A stretch of DNA of 64,000 bases from contig NZ_RRZK01000032.1 in the NCBI RefSeq assembly GCF_004348895.1, forward strand, positions 186,001 to 250,000, given 5' to 3'. Every line of letters starts with the position of its first letter. Position 1 is the first letter of the stretch. A program made the position numbers and the translations under genes. The notes under the pieces are model-generated. The model saw nothing but the letters and a program-made list of their open reading frames with translations, had not been told where the DNA came from and ran no database searches. Below, in pieces: positions 1 through 9,265 of this stretch. The DNA comes from Pseudomonas vancouverensis. GTDB lineage: Bacteria > Pseudomonadota > Gammaproteobacteria > Pseudomonadales > Pseudomonadaceae.

Positions 1-719
1 ACGTTGGAGGTGCCGACGAACTCCGCGACGAAGGTGGTGGCCGGTTTCATGTACAGGTTGCGCGGGCTGTCGACCTGTTCGATGCGGCCTTTGTTGAATA
101 CCGCTACGCGGTCGGACATCGACAGCGCTTCGGTCTGGTCGTGGGTGACGAAAATGAAGGTGATGCCGAGCTGGCGTTGCAGCTTCTTCAGCTCGCTCTG
201 CATTTGCTCGCGCAGCTTCAGGTCGAGGGCGCCGAGGGGTTCGTCGAGCAGCAGTACGCGAGGACGATTGACCAGGGCGCGGGCCAGGGCCACACGCTGG
301 CGCTGGCCGCCGGACAGTTGCACCGGCTTGCGGTCGCCGTAGCCGCCGAGGGCAACCATGTCGAGGGCTTCTTCGGCGCGTTTGAGGCGTTCGGCCTTGC
401 CGACGCCCTTGACCTTCAGGCCGTAGGCGACGTTGTCACGCACGTTCATGTGCGGGAACAGCGCGTAATCCTGGAACACGGTGTTCACGTCGCGCTGGTA
501 CGGCGGCAGGCCGGCGGCCTCCTCGCCATGGATTCGGATGGAGCCTGCGCTCGGTTGTTCAAAACCGGCGATCAGGCGCAAACAGGTGGTCTTGCCCGAG
601 CCGGAAGGCCCCAGCATGGAGAAGAACTCGCCGTCCTGGATGTCGATGGAAACCCGGTCTACGGCCTTCACTTCGCCGAACTGACGGGAAACGTTGGTGA
701 ATTGGACTGCAAGCGTCAT
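1..719 (-). CDS. ABC transporter ATP-binding protein, polyamine type (partial)
   Basis: This is the nucleotide-binding subunit of an importer of the PotA/YdcT kind, which hydrolyses ATP on the cytoplasmic face to drive polyamine or related uptake. The visible 239 residues carry a Walker A (GPSGSGKTT, about residue 35), a signature (LSGGQRQRV), a Walker B (VLLLDEP) and an H-loop (VTHDQ), all intact. The ATG at 717-719 gives the usual family N-terminus. The C-terminal regulatory domain lies beyond the left edge, so the gene is cut by the window and not broken. It follows the binding-protein gene on the same strand, separated by a REPIN. Permease genes would be expected further left. The family call is firm; the substrate is inferred from the neighbours. 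Confidence 0.93.
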   Translation of the reverse strand, partial: MTLAVQFTNVSRQFGEVKAVDRVSIDIQDGEFFSMLGPSGSGKTTCLRLIAGFEQPSAGSIRIHGEEAAGLPPYQRDVNTVFQDYALFPHMNVRDNVAYGLKVKGVGKAERLKRAEEALDMVALGGYGDRKPVQLSGGQRQRVALARALVNRPRVLLLDEPLGALDLKLREQMQSELKKLQRQLGITFIFVTHDQTEALSMSDRVAVFNKGRIEQVDSPRNLYMKPATTFVAEFVGTSN

Positions 720-798
720 GGTGCGGTGCTCCAAATAGGCGAAGGCCGTCGCAGCGGCCCTGCCTGGACTTCTGAAAAAACTGAATCAAAGTACTTTT

Positions 799-931
799 GT
801 GGCGAGGGAGCTTGCTCCCGTTGGAGTGCGCAGCACTCCCAAAAAGGGTTGATGCGGTTTAGCTGACAGACCGCATTGACTGGTTTTGGGGCGGCTTCGC
901 CACCCAGCGGGAGCAAGCTCCCTCGCCACAC
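799..931. repeat. REPIN: inverted pair of GTGGCGAGGGAGCTTGCTCCCG-type REPs
   Basis: Two REP palindromes with the core gagggagcttgctccc face each other about 85 bases apart, forming a long hairpin. The same sequence class recurs at 28001-28114 but differs from the other REPs in the window. It lies between the binding-protein and ATPase genes of one operon, where it could stabilise the upstream mRNA. Confidence 0.85.
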
Positions 932-937
932 GGTGTG

Positions 938-2089
938 TCAGCGGCCGCCCATGATCGCGATGTAATCCTGGGTCCAGCGGCTGTACGGCACGAACTTGCC
1001 GCCTTCAGCCTGCGGGGTTTTCCAGAAGGCGATCTTGTCGAACTGGTCGAAACCGTTGGTCTTGCAGCCTTCGGCGCCGAGCAGTTCGCTCTCCTTGCAC
1101 GCCGCCGGTACTGCCGGCAACGAGCCGAACCACGCCGCCACGTCACCCTGGACCTTCGGTTGCAGCGACCAGTCCATCCACTTGTAGGCGCAGTTCGGGT
1201 GCTTGGCCTCGGTGTGCATCATGGTGGTGTCGGCCCAGCCGGTGGCGCCTTCTTTCGGAATGGTCGAAGCGATCGGCTGCTTGTCGTTCATCAGGCCGTT
1301 GACCTGATACGGCCAGGCACCGGAGGCCACCACGCCTTCGTTTTTGAAGTCGCTCATCTGTACCGTGGTGTCATGCCAGTAGCGGTGGATCAGCGGCTGT
1401 TGGGCGCGCAGCAGATCGAGGACGGCCTTGTACTGGGCTTCGGTCAGTTCGTACGGGTTCTGGATGCCCAGTTCAGGCTTGGTGGTCTTCAGGTACAGCG
1501 CCGCGTCGGCGATGTAGATCGGGCCGTCGTAGGCCTGCACGCGACCCTTGTTCGGCTTGCCGTCAGGCAGGTTCTGCGCATCGAACACCACGTTCCAGCT
1601 GGTCGGCGCGGTCTTGAATACGTTGGTGTTGTACATCAGCACGTTCGGGCCCCACTGGTACGGGGTGCCGTAGGTCTGCTTGTTGACCACGTACCACGGC
1701 GCATCCTTGAGGCGCGGGTCGATGTTTTTCCAGTTCGGGATCAACGCGGTGTTGATCGGCTGCACACGCTTGCCAACGATCAGGCGCAGGGACGCATCGC
1801 CCGAGGCAGTGACCAGGTCGTAACCGCCCTTGGCCATCAGGCTGACCATTTCATCGGAAGTGGCGGCGGTCTTGACGTTAACCTTGCAGCCGGTTTCCTT
1901 TTCAAAACCGGTGACCCAGTCGTAGGCCTTGTCGCTCTCGCCACGCTCGATGTAGCCAGGCCAGGCCACAATGTCCAGTTGGCCTTCGCCCGCCCCGACA
2001 GCTTTGAGTGGCTCGGCGGCCTGAACAGCGGCGCTGGCCAGCAGCGCGGTGGTGATTGCACTGAGCAGTGCGGTCTTGTGCACGAACAT
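938..2089 (-). CDS. Extracellular solute-binding protein, YdcS/PotD-like
   Basis: This is a 383-residue periplasmic binding protein of the spermidine/putrescine family. It begins with a Sec signal peptide (positively charged start, hydrophobic stretch, likely cleavage after AVQAA near residue 24) and continues with the typical IVAWPGYIERG opening of the YdcS subgroup. The binding protein would deliver ligand to the membrane permeases of the same operon. It is downstream of the aldehyde dehydrogenase gene (84 bases) and upstream of the ATPase gene, an order resembling E. coli ydcSTUV-patD with the dehydrogenase moved to the front. Putrescine or a GABA-pathway amine is the likely ligand by context; the sequence alone does not fix it. 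Confidence 0.9.
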   Translation of the reverse strand: MFVHKTALLSAITTALLASAAVQAAEPLKAVGAGEGQLDIVAWPGYIERGESDKAYDWVTGFEKETGCKVNVKTAATSDEMVSLMAKGGYDLVTASGDASLRLIVGKRVQPINTALIPNWKNIDPRLKDAPWYVVNKQTYGTPYQWGPNVLMYNTNVFKTAPTSWNVVFDAQNLPDGKPNKGRVQAYDGPIYIADAALYLKTTKPELGIQNPYELTEAQYKAVLDLLRAQQPLIHRYWHDTTVQMSDFKNEGVVASGAWPYQVNGLMNDKQPIASTIPKEGATGWADTTMMHTEAKHPNCAYKWMDWSLQPKVQGDVAAWFGSLPAVPAACKESELLGAEGCKTNGFDQFDKIAFWKTPQAEGGKFVPYSRWTQDYIAIMGGR

Positions 2090-2172
2090 GGGAATTCCCT
2101 CTTCTTTAGTTATGGTCGGGGCAGTGTTTTGAACCGGTGAAGCATGCCGTCAGCGGCTTGTTATTAGCGTAG

Positions 2173-3660
2173 TCAGAGTTGTTGCCCGTGGCGGGCCATG
2201 ATGTGGCGCACCACGCTGTAGTCCTGCAGCGAATCACTGGACAGATCCTTGCCGTAGCCCGAGCGCTTCAGGCCGCCGTGGGGCATTTCGCTGACCAGCA
2301 TGAAATGGCTGTTGATCCAGGTGCAGCCGTACTGCAAACGTGCGGCAACCTGCATGGCCTTGTCGAGGTTCTGCGTCCACACCGACGAAGCCAGGCCGTA
2401 TTCCGAATCGTTGGTCCAGTCCACCGCCTGTTCGAGTTCTTCAAAACGGGTCACGGTCACCACCGGGCCGAACACTTCGCGCTGGACGATTTCATCGCTC
2501 TGCTTGCAGCCGGCCAGCAGGGTTGGCTGGTAATAGAAACCGGCGCCGGAATGCACCGCCGCACCGGTGACGCGCTCGATGTGTGGCTGACCGAGGGCCC
2601 GTTCGACAAAGCTGGCCACACGGTCACGCTGGCGGGTGCTGATCAGCGGGCCGATTTCATTGTCGGCGTCACGTTTGCCGGCAAAGCGAATGCTGCTGAC
2701 GGCGGCGCCCAGTTCGGCCACCAGGCGGTCGTGAATGCCGGCCTGGGCGTAGATGCGGCAAGCCGCCGTGCAATCCTGGCCGGCGTTGTAATAGCCGTAG
2801 CTGCGCACACCCTCGACCACGGCCTGGATGTCGGCATCGTTGCAGACGATCACCGGGGCTTTGCCGCCGAGTTCGAGGTGGGTGCGTTTGAGGGTCTTGG
2901 ACGCGGCCTGGAGGATTTTCTGGCCGGTGACGATATCGCCGGTCAGCGACACCATACGGATTTTCGGATGGCTGACCAGATGGCTGCCAACGCCTTCACC
3001 GCCGCCACAGACAATGTTGATCACGCCGCGCGGGAGGATTTCAGCCAGCGCAGGCGCCAGGGCGAGGATTGACAGCGGCGTGTGTTCCGACGGCTTGAAC
3101 ACCAGGGTGTTGCCGGCGGCGAGGGCCGGGGCGATTTTCCACGCGGCCATCATGATCGGGTAGTTCCACGGTGCGATGGACGCCACCACGCCGATAGGGT
3201 CGCGACGGACCATGCTGGTGTAGCCCGGCAGGTATTCGCCGCTCAGTTGTCCGGTCTGGCAACGCACGGCACCGGCGAAGAAGCGGAACACATCGACCGT
3301 GGCGCTCAGGTCATCCTGGCGGGCCAGGTGCAGGGGTTTGCCGCAATTCAAGGATTCGAGACGGGCGAGCAGATCAGCGTTTTTTTCGATGGCATTGGCG
3401 ATGTCCAGCAGCAGGTTCGAGCGTTGCTGCGGGGTGGTCCGTGACCAGCCGGCAAAGGCGCGATGGGCGGCGAGGATGGCCGCTTCGACCTGCTCGGTGC
3501 TGGCTTCGGCGATCTGCGTCAGGACTTCGCCGGTGGCGGGGTTGAGAATGGGTTCGACGCAACCTTGCCCGGCGACTAATTCACCATCGATCAACAAAGC
3601 GGTGAACAACGGGGTTTGCGCGCCAGCCATTTTACGGGTTCTCTTTTCTTGTGTGGCCAT
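2173..3660 (-). CDS. patD: Aldehyde dehydrogenase, gamma-aminobutyraldehyde type
   Basis: This NAD(P)-dependent aldehyde dehydrogenase has 495 residues. The catalytic cysteine is in AGQDCTAACR, the general-base glutamate in LELGGKAP, the cofactor-binding asparagine in APWNYP, and the conserved EVFGPVV is present. Linkage to a YdcS-type transporter suggests oxidation of 4-aminobutyraldehyde to GABA in putrescine catabolism. The ATG at 3658-3660 has an AGGGAG ribosome site five bases upstream. An in-frame ATG at 3628-3630 is an alternative, shorter start that gives an N-terminus closer to the usual family length. It is probably the first gene of the transport operon. The LysR gene upstream on the same strand is a candidate regulator. 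Confidence 0.85.
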   Translation of the reverse strand: MATQEKRTRKMAGAQTPLFTALLIDGELVAGQGCVEPILNPATGEVLTQIAEASTEQVEAAILAAHRAFAGWSRTTPQQRSNLLLDIANAIEKNADLLARLESLNCGKPLHLARQDDLSATVDVFRFFAGAVRCQTGQLSGEYLPGYTSMVRRDPIGVVASIAPWNYPIMMAAWKIAPALAAGNTLVFKPSEHTPLSILALAPALAEILPRGVINIVCGGGEGVGSHLVSHPKIRMVSLTGDIVTGQKILQAASKTLKRTHLELGGKAPVIVCNDADIQAVVEGVRSYGYYNAGQDCTAACRIYAQAGIHDRLVAELGAAVSSIRFAGKRDADNEIGPLISTRQRDRVASFVERALGQPHIERVTGAAVHSGAGFYYQPTLLAGCKQSDEIVQREVFGPVVTVTRFEELEQAVDWTNDSEYGLASSVWTQNLDKAMQVAARLQYGCTWINSHFMLVSEMPHGGLKRSGYGKDLSSDSLQDYSVVRHIMARHGQQL

Positions 3661-3762
3661 GATGCTCCCTGTGACTGGGGCTCGGCCGTCTTATATAGAT
3701 GCGACAAGACTAGTGCGCGGCCCCGAGGTCGACAAATACTAAATACTGAAGGTGGCGTTCGA

Positions 3763-4677
3763 TTAAATAGATGGCTTTCGCCCGCCGTGGGGTTGTTCGC
3801 GTGCCACGGTCAGGAATGGGTCCACCAGCGCCGGGCGCGCGGTGCCGCGACGCCAGGCCAGGCCGACATCGAGGGTCTGGCTGAGGTCGGCAATGGTCCG
3901 CGCTTCAATAATGTCGCCCTCCAGGGACCAGGGGCGGTAGGTCATGTCAGGCTGGATCGATACGCCAAGGCCGGCGGCAACCAGACTTCGCACGGCTTCG
4001 GTCGACGCGGTGCGGAGGGTGATGTGTGGTTGCAGGGAGGCCGCCGACCACATGCGCTGGGCATTGCGGTCCATTTCATCGACGTTCAGTTGAATCAATG
4101 GTTCGCGGGCGACATCGGCGAGGTTGATGCTGTCGTGTTCCAGCAGTGGATGCTGGGCTGGCAGCCAGATCCGGTGGGGCGAGTGGGTCAGCACTTCGGT
4201 TTGCAGGGCGTGGCGGTCTTCGAGGTTGGACAGGATCAGCACGCCGACATCGATCTCGCCGCTGACCAGCAAATGCTCGATGTAGGGGCGCTCGTCCTCC
4301 ATCACGCGGATTTCCACATTGGGGTAGGCGCGCTGGAAGCGGGTGAGCAGGTCGGCCAGGTAATAACCGGCCACCAGGCTGGTCACGCCGACGATCAACT
4401 GCCCGGCGACCTGGTCAGTGCTCTGTTGCAGGCTGCGCTTGGCGTTGTCCACGGTGGCCAGGATCAGGTGCGCCTGACGCAGGAACTGATGCCCCTGGTG
4501 GGTCAGGGTCATACCCTTGGCGTGGCGGTTGAACAGGCTGACGCCGATTTCCTCTTCCAGTTGCTGGATCGCCAGGGTCAGGGTCGACTGGGAAATAAAG
4601 GCGTTCTGTGCGGCGGCGGAGATCGAGCCGGTCTCGGCCACGGCGATGAAATGACGGATCTGACGCAAGGTCATCAT
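3763..4677 (-). CDS. LysR-family transcriptional regulator
   Basis: A 304-residue LysR regulator. The N-terminal winged helix-turn-helix spans about residues 1-60 (FIAVAETGSISAAAQNAF, then QSTLTLAIQQLEEEIG), followed by the periplasmic-binding-protein-like effector domain from about residue 90. It lies on the same strand as, and about 100 bases upstream of, the aldehyde dehydrogenase, so it may control that operon. The effector cannot be read from sequence. Two adjacent ATG codons (4675-4677 and 4672-4674) are possible starts. Confidence 0.9.
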   Translation of the reverse strand: MMTLRQIRHFIAVAETGSISAAAQNAFISQSTLTLAIQQLEEEIGVSLFNRHAKGMTLTHQGHQFLRQAHLILATVDNAKRSLQQSTDQVAGQLIVGVTSLVAGYYLADLLTRFQRAYPNVEIRVMEDERPYIEHLLVSGEIDVGVLILSNLEDRHALQTEVLTHSPHRIWLPAQHPLLEHDSINLADVAREPLIQLNVDEMDRNAQRMWSAASLQPHITLRTASTEAVRSLVAAGLGVSIQPDMTYRPWSLEGDIIEARTIADLSQTLDVGLAWRRGTARPALVDPFLTVAREQPHGGRKPSI

Positions 4678-4872
4678 GTTGAAAATACCCGGTGGGCTGT
4701 TTTTATCAATTTGTTGCAGTGTATATCTTTTTTTCCGATGGGTAGCTCAAGGCCGCGCATTTCAAGGTGAACCCACCTCTGCTGAGCAACATCCGGAAGC
4801 ACTCTTGTAGGTCAGGCGCGGGCACTTTCGATCTAGGCTGGTGGCCGGTTAAACCTTTTGTGGAGACGCAAC

Positions 4873-5565
4873 ATGAACACCCGTGGATTGCTCGACCAAC
4901 TACTCAAGTCCGGCCAGGACCTGTTGCAGAAAAAGGCGGGTGCGACGCCGCACAAAGGATCGAGCGGCAGTGCCGGTGGCCTTGGCAGTTTGCTTTCGGG
5001 GGCGGGTGGAGGTGCGTTGGCGGCGGGGGCCATGGGCTTGCTGATCGGCAACAAAAAGGCGCGCAAGGTCGGTGGCAAGGTTGCGGTCTACGGTGGGCTC
5101 GCGGCCTTGGGTGTGCTGGCCTACAAAGCCTACGGCAACTGGCAGGCCCAGCAAGCTGGCGCTGCGAAAGGCGAGCCGCAAACCCTCGACCGCTTGCCGC
5201 CGGTGCAAGTCGAGCAGCACAGCCAGGCGATTCTCAAAGCGTTGGTGGCCGCCGCCAAGGCTGACGGTCACATCGACGAGCGCGAACGCAACCTGATCGA
5301 AGGTGAGTTCCGCAAGCTCGACAACGACGAAGAGTTGCAGCACTGGCTGCACGCCGAACTCAACAAGCCACTGGACCCCGCTGACGTCGCCCGCGCTGCC
5401 CGCACCCCGGAAATGGCTGCCGAGATGTACATCGCCAGTGTGATGCTGGTGGATGAGGAAAGCTTTATGGAGAAGTCCTATCTGGATGAACTGGCGCGCC
5501 AGCTCAGGCTGGAGCCGGGGCTGAAGGCGGAGCTGGAGAAGCAGGTTCGCCAGGCTTCGCTGTAA
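4873..5565 (+). CDS. DUF533 / TerB-like membrane protein (YebE family)
   Basis: A 230-residue protein of the DUF533 family, whose C-terminal half has the TerB-like helical fold. The N-terminus (MNTRGLLDQLLKSGQ) is followed by a Gly/Ser-rich hydrophobic region (about residues 35-85) with probable membrane segments, then an acidic helical domain containing KADGHIDERE. The start at 4873 is chosen because GGAGA lies 7 bases upstream. An in-frame start at 4858 has no such site. The function is unknown; E. coli YebE is a stress-induced inner-membrane protein. It stands alone between the LysR gene and the wsp operon. Confidence 0.85.
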   Translation: MNTRGLLDQLLKSGQDLLQKKAGATPHKGSSGSAGGLGSLLSGAGGGALAAGAMGLLIGNKKARKVGGKVAVYGGLAALGVLAYKAYGNWQAQQAGAAKGEPQTLDRLPPVQVEQHSQAILKALVAAAKADGHIDERERNLIEGEFRKLDNDEELQHWLHAELNKPLDPADVARAARTPEMAAEMYIASVMLVDEESFMEKSYLDELARQLRLEPGLKAELEKQVRQASL

Positions 5566-5574
5566 ATCCCAAGG

Positions 5575-5633
5575 CCGCAATCGCGAGCAAGCTCGCTCCT
5601 ACAGGTATCAATGTGGGAGCGAGAATGTCTCCC
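5575..5633. repeat. REP element with degenerate partner
   Basis: A REP palindrome (atcgcgagcaagctcgctcctacag) begins near 5578 and is followed by a second, degraded copy (tgtgggagcgagaatgtctcccgg). It lies downstream of the YebE-like gene, in the 276-base gap before wspA. The rest of the gap holds a TATACT at 5802-5807 that could be a -10 box for wspA, with no convincing -35. Confidence 0.6.
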
Positions 5634-5841
5634 GGCGGCGATCCGACGATGACATTTTCCACCTCGCCCCACCTCAACGGCCAATTCACGGTCTGTTTCT
5701 GCACAATCGCCACTGGCTACTGCTGCCTCAGCTGACGGAAAGTCCCAGTCCAGAGCCGGGCATTGCTGCAACCGTCTTATAAATGAAACACCGCCCTCGG
5801 CTATACTCCCCGCATTTCGAAACAAGCCCCGAGGACTGACT

Positions 5842-7464
5842 GTGAAGAACTGGACGTTGCGCCAACGCATTTTGGCGAGCTTTGCGGTAATTATCGCCAT
5901 TATGCTGCTGATGGTGGTCGTCTCGTATTCACGGTTGCTGAAGATCGAAGCCAGTGAAACCAGCGTGCGCGACGACGCCGTGCCCGGCGTGTACTACAGC
6001 TCGATGGTGCGCAGCGCCTGGGTCGACAGTTACCTGCAGACCCAGGAATTGCTGGGTTTGAAAAAGGGCCAGGGCATCAGTGCCGAAGATGCGGCGGACT
6101 TCAAGGCGTTCGAAACTCGCCTGCATGAGCAGATGGCCAACTACGCCCGCACGGTCACCACCGATGAGGACAAGCGCGAATTTGCCTTGTTCGAGCAGGA
6201 CGTGGCGCAATACAACTCGATTCAGGCGGCGGTGCTCGATTTGCACCAGCGCGATCAGGCGGACCAGGCCATTGACCTGTTCAACAGCAAATTGACGCCG
6301 GCGTGGACAGCCGGGCGGATGAAACTCAATGACATCATCGGCGAGAACAAGGTTGTCGCTGACAACGCCATGAACGCCATCGATGAGGCCGTGGCCGCGG
6401 CAAAAATCAGCATGGGCATATCCCTGCTGATCGCAGTGTTGGCGGCCGGTCTCTGCGGTCTGCTGCTGATGCGCGCGATCATGGCGCCGATGAACCGCAT
6501 CGTGAAGATTCTGGAAATCATGCGCACCGGCGACCTCAGTGGTCGCCTGAACCTGGAGCGCAAGGACGAGTTTGGCGCAGTGGAAACCGGCTTCAACGAC
6601 ATGATGACCGAACTGACTTCGCTGGTGTCCCAGGCCCAGCGCTCGTCGGTGCAGGTCACCACTTCGGTCACTGAAATCGCCGCCACCTCCAAGCAGCAAC
6701 AGGCGACCGCTACTGAAACAGCCGCCACCACTACCGAAATCGGCGCGACTTCCCGTGAAATCGCAGCGACTTCCCGGGATCTGGTGCGCACCATGACCGA
6801 AGTGTCCACTGCCGCCGATCAGGCTTCCGTTGCCGCCGGCTCCGGGCAACAGGGCCTGGCACGCATGGAGGAAACCATGCATTCGGTGATGGGCGCGGCG
6901 GATCTGGTTAACGCCAAGCTGGCGATCCTCAACGAGAAGGCTGGCAACATCAACCAGGTGGTGGTGACCATCGTCAAGGTCGCCGACCAGACCAACCTGC
7001 TGTCGCTCAACGCCGCCATCGAAGCCGAGAAGGCCGGCGAGTATGGTCGCGGTTTTGCCGTGGTCGCCACCGAAGTGCGGCGTCTGGCGGATCAGACCGC
7101 CGTTGCCACCTACGACATCGAGCAAATGGTCCGCGAGATTCAGTCGGCAGTGTCGGCCGGGGTCATGGGCATGGACAAGTTCTCCGAAGAAGTGCGCCGT
7201 GGCATGTACGAAGTGCAGCAGGTCGGTGAACAGCTGTCGCAGATCATCCACCAGGTCCAGGCGCTGGCGCCGCGGGTGTTGATGGTCAACGAAGGCATGC
7301 AGGCCCAGGCCACCGGCGCCGAGCAGATCAACCACGCGCTGGTGCAACTGGGGGATGCCAGCAGCCAGACCGTCGAGTCGCTGCGCCAGGCCAGTTTTGC
7401 CATCGATGAGCTGAGCCAGGTGGCCGTCGGGCTGCGCAGCGGCGTTTCGCGATTCAAAGTCTGA
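5842..7464 (+). CDS. wspA: Wsp methyl-accepting surface sensor WspA
   Basis: This is the membrane receptor of the Wsp pathway, a 540-residue methyl-accepting protein. A first membrane helix (about residues 9-29), a roughly 155-residue periplasmic domain, a second helix (about 190-212), a HAMP domain and a long cytoplasmic signalling coiled coil follow in order. The signalling tip includes the conserved EKAGEYGRGFAVVA segment. In characterised pseudomonads WspA clusters laterally and signals growth on surfaces to WspE. The GTG start at 5842 is preceded by GAGGA six bases upstream; this defines the expected N-terminus. Its TGA overlaps the wspB start by one base, and the gene order through wspR is canonical. 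Confidence 0.95.
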   Translation: MKNWTLRQRILASFAVIIAIMLLMVVVSYSRLLKIEASETSVRDDAVPGVYYSSMVRSAWVDSYLQTQELLGLKKGQGISAEDAADFKAFETRLHEQMANYARTVTTDEDKREFALFEQDVAQYNSIQAAVLDLHQRDQADQAIDLFNSKLTPAWTAGRMKLNDIIGENKVVADNAMNAIDEAVAAAKISMGISLLIAVLAAGLCGLLLMRAIMAPMNRIVKILEIMRTGDLSGRLNLERKDEFGAVETGFNDMMTELTSLVSQAQRSSVQVTTSVTEIAATSKQQQATATETAATTTEIGATSREIAATSRDLVRTMTEVSTAADQASVAAGSGQQGLARMEETMHSVMGAADLVNAKLAILNEKAGNINQVVVTIVKVADQTNLLSLNAAIEAEKAGEYGRGFAVVATEVRRLADQTAVATYDIEQMVREIQSAVSAGVMGMDKFSEEVRRGMYEVQQVGEQLSQIIHQVQALAPRVLMVNEGMQAQATGAEQINHALVQLGDASSQTVESLRQASFAIDELSQVAVGLRSGVSRFKV

Positions 7465-8000
7465 TGAGCGAAATCACCGCCAAACGCGCCGTCGTCAAAC
7501 AGGCGGCGCACGCCTTGTTTCTGGTGTTTCGCATCGGCAGCGAGCGTTTTGCCCTGCGTGCCACCGAGGTCGCGGAAGTGTTGCCGTGCCTGCCATTGAA
7601 GCCGATCCCGCGCGCACCCGACTGGGTCGCCGGGGTGTTCGCTTTTCGCGGCGCGGTGGTGCCGGTGATCGACCTCAGTGCACTGACCTTCGGTACGCCT
7701 GCACAGGCCCGCACCAGTACGCGACTGGTGCTGGTCGACTACCGCCCGGACGAGGGTGCAGAGACTCGCTTGCTTGGGCTGATTCTGGAACAGGCCACCG
7801 ACACCCTGCGCTGCGATCCGAAGGACTTTCAGCCCTACGGCCTGGACAACCGCGAGGCACCCTACCTGGGGCCGGTGCGCAAGGATGAACAAGGACTGCT
7901 GCAATGGGTGCGCGTCAGCGATCTGCTGGATGAGCGGGTTCGCACCTTGCTGTATCCCTCACCGCCCCTGGACCTGATGCTGTTCGAGGCGCAGCCATGA
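7464..8000 (+). CDS. wspB: CheW-type coupling protein WspB
   Basis: This is a 178-residue CheW-domain scaffold linking WspA to the kinase WspE. The domain begins at about residue 14 (FLVFRIGSERFALRATEVAEV) and contains the typical VAGVFAFRGAVVPVIDL strand. It is translationally coupled on both sides: the ATG shares a base with the wspA stop, and its own stop overlaps wspC in an ATGA. WspB and WspD are two different CheW proteins in the same complex. Confidence 0.93.
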   Translation: MSEITAKRAVVKQAAHALFLVFRIGSERFALRATEVAEVLPCLPLKPIPRAPDWVAGVFAFRGAVVPVIDLSALTFGTPAQARTSTRLVLVDYRPDEGAETRLLGLILEQATDTLRCDPKDFQPYGLDNREAPYLGPVRKDEQGLLQWVRVSDLLDERVRTLLYPSPPLDLMLFEAQP

Positions 8001-9265
8001 ACAGCGACCAGCGTTTTTTCGATTTCCTCAAGGAAACCATCGGCCTTGACGTCAGCTCGGTCGGCCCGGCAATCATCGAACGGGCCGTGCGCCAGCGCAG
8101 TGTCCTCTCGCAAGCGGTCAGTAGCGATGAGTACTGGCGGATTCTGCAGGGTTCCCGGGATGAGCAGCAGGCGCTGATTGAAGCGGTGATCGTTCCGGAA
8201 ACCTGGTTCTTCCGTTACCCGGAATCCTTCGCCACCCTGGCGAAACTGGCCGGCAAGCGTCTGGCGCAGATCAATAACCTGCGCGCGCTGCGTATTCTCA
8301 GTTTGCCGTGTTCCACCGGTGAAGAGCCGTATTCGATTGCCATGGCCTTGCTCGATGCCGGGCTCAAGCCGCATCAGTTCAAGGTCGACGCCATGGACGT
8401 CAGCCCGCTGTCGGTGGAAAAGGCCCGGCGCGCGCGCTACGGCAGGAATTCATTTCGCGGGCAGGACGTTGCCTTTCGCGACCGGCATTTCAGCAACGAA
8501 GGCGAAGGCTATCGGCTCGACCCGCGAGTGACTGAACAGGTGCGTCTGCACGTCGGTAACCTGCTCGACCCGGCGTTGCTCGCCGGTGAGCAACCCTTCG
8601 ATTTCGTGTTCTGCCGCAATCTGCTGATCTATTTCGACCAGCCGACCCAGAAGCAAGTGTTCGAAGTACTTAAACGCCTGACCCACGTCGATGGCGTGCT
8701 GTTTATCGGCCCGGCAGAAGGCAGTTTGCTGGGGCGCCTGGGCATGCGTTCGATCGGTATTGCCCAGTCTTTCGCCTTCAGTCACCAGGGAACTGAGCCA
8801 GAGCCGTTACCCATGTCCATGCCTGCACCTTTACCCGTGTTGCCACCGCTGCACAGTCCGCCAGCGATACCTGCACGCAGCCGCCCGTTTAGCAGCGCCG
8901 CGCCGACCACTGCGTCGCCCAAGGCTTCCGGCAGCGATGCGGCCGCGCTGCTGGCGAACATCTCGGCATTGGCCAACGAAGGCAAGAGCGCTGAAGCCCG
9001 GGCTGCCTGTGAGCAATATCTGCGTAACCACGAACCCGCGGCGCAGGTGTTCTACTGGCTGGGCCTGCTCAGCGATGTCGCCGGTAATGCCTTCGAAGCC
9101 CAAGGGTTCTATCGCAAGGCGTTGTACCTCGAACCGCAGCACCCCGACGCGTTGATGCACCTGGCAGCGCTGCTGCAGGCCCAGGGCGACGCGACGGGTG
9201 CCAGACGCTTGCAGGAGCGTGCCGCCCGCAGCGCACGCGCCGCCGACAGTGAGCCTAAACGATGA
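7997..9265 (+). CDS. wspC: CheR-type methyltransferase WspC with TPR tail
   Basis: This 422-residue S-adenosylmethionine-dependent methyltransferase methylates WspA glutamates and counteracts the esterase WspF. The CheR catalytic domain occupies about residues 1-265 (SAM motif LSLPCSTGEEPYSIA and the FCRNLLIYFD motif). A Pro-rich linker follows, then tetratricopeptide repeats from about residue 315 (AAQVFYWLGLLSDVAGNAFE) that distinguish WspC from short CheR proteins. It overlaps wspB and wspD by 4 bases each. Confidence 0.95.
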   Translation: MNSDQRFFDFLKETIGLDVSSVGPAIIERAVRQRSVLSQAVSSDEYWRILQGSRDEQQALIEAVIVPETWFFRYPESFATLAKLAGKRLAQINNLRALRILSLPCSTGEEPYSIAMALLDAGLKPHQFKVDAMDVSPLSVEKARRARYGRNSFRGQDVAFRDRHFSNEGEGYRLDPRVTEQVRLHVGNLLDPALLAGEQPFDFVFCRNLLIYFDQPTQKQVFEVLKRLTHVDGVLFIGPAEGSLLGRLGMRSIGIAQSFAFSHQGTEPEPLPMSMPAPLPVLPPLHSPPAIPARSRPFSSAAPTTASPKASGSDAAALLANISALANEGKSAEARAACEQYLRNHEPAAQVFYWLGLLSDVAGNAFEAQGFYRKALYLEPQHPDALMHLAALLQAQGDATGARRLQERAARSARAADSEPKR

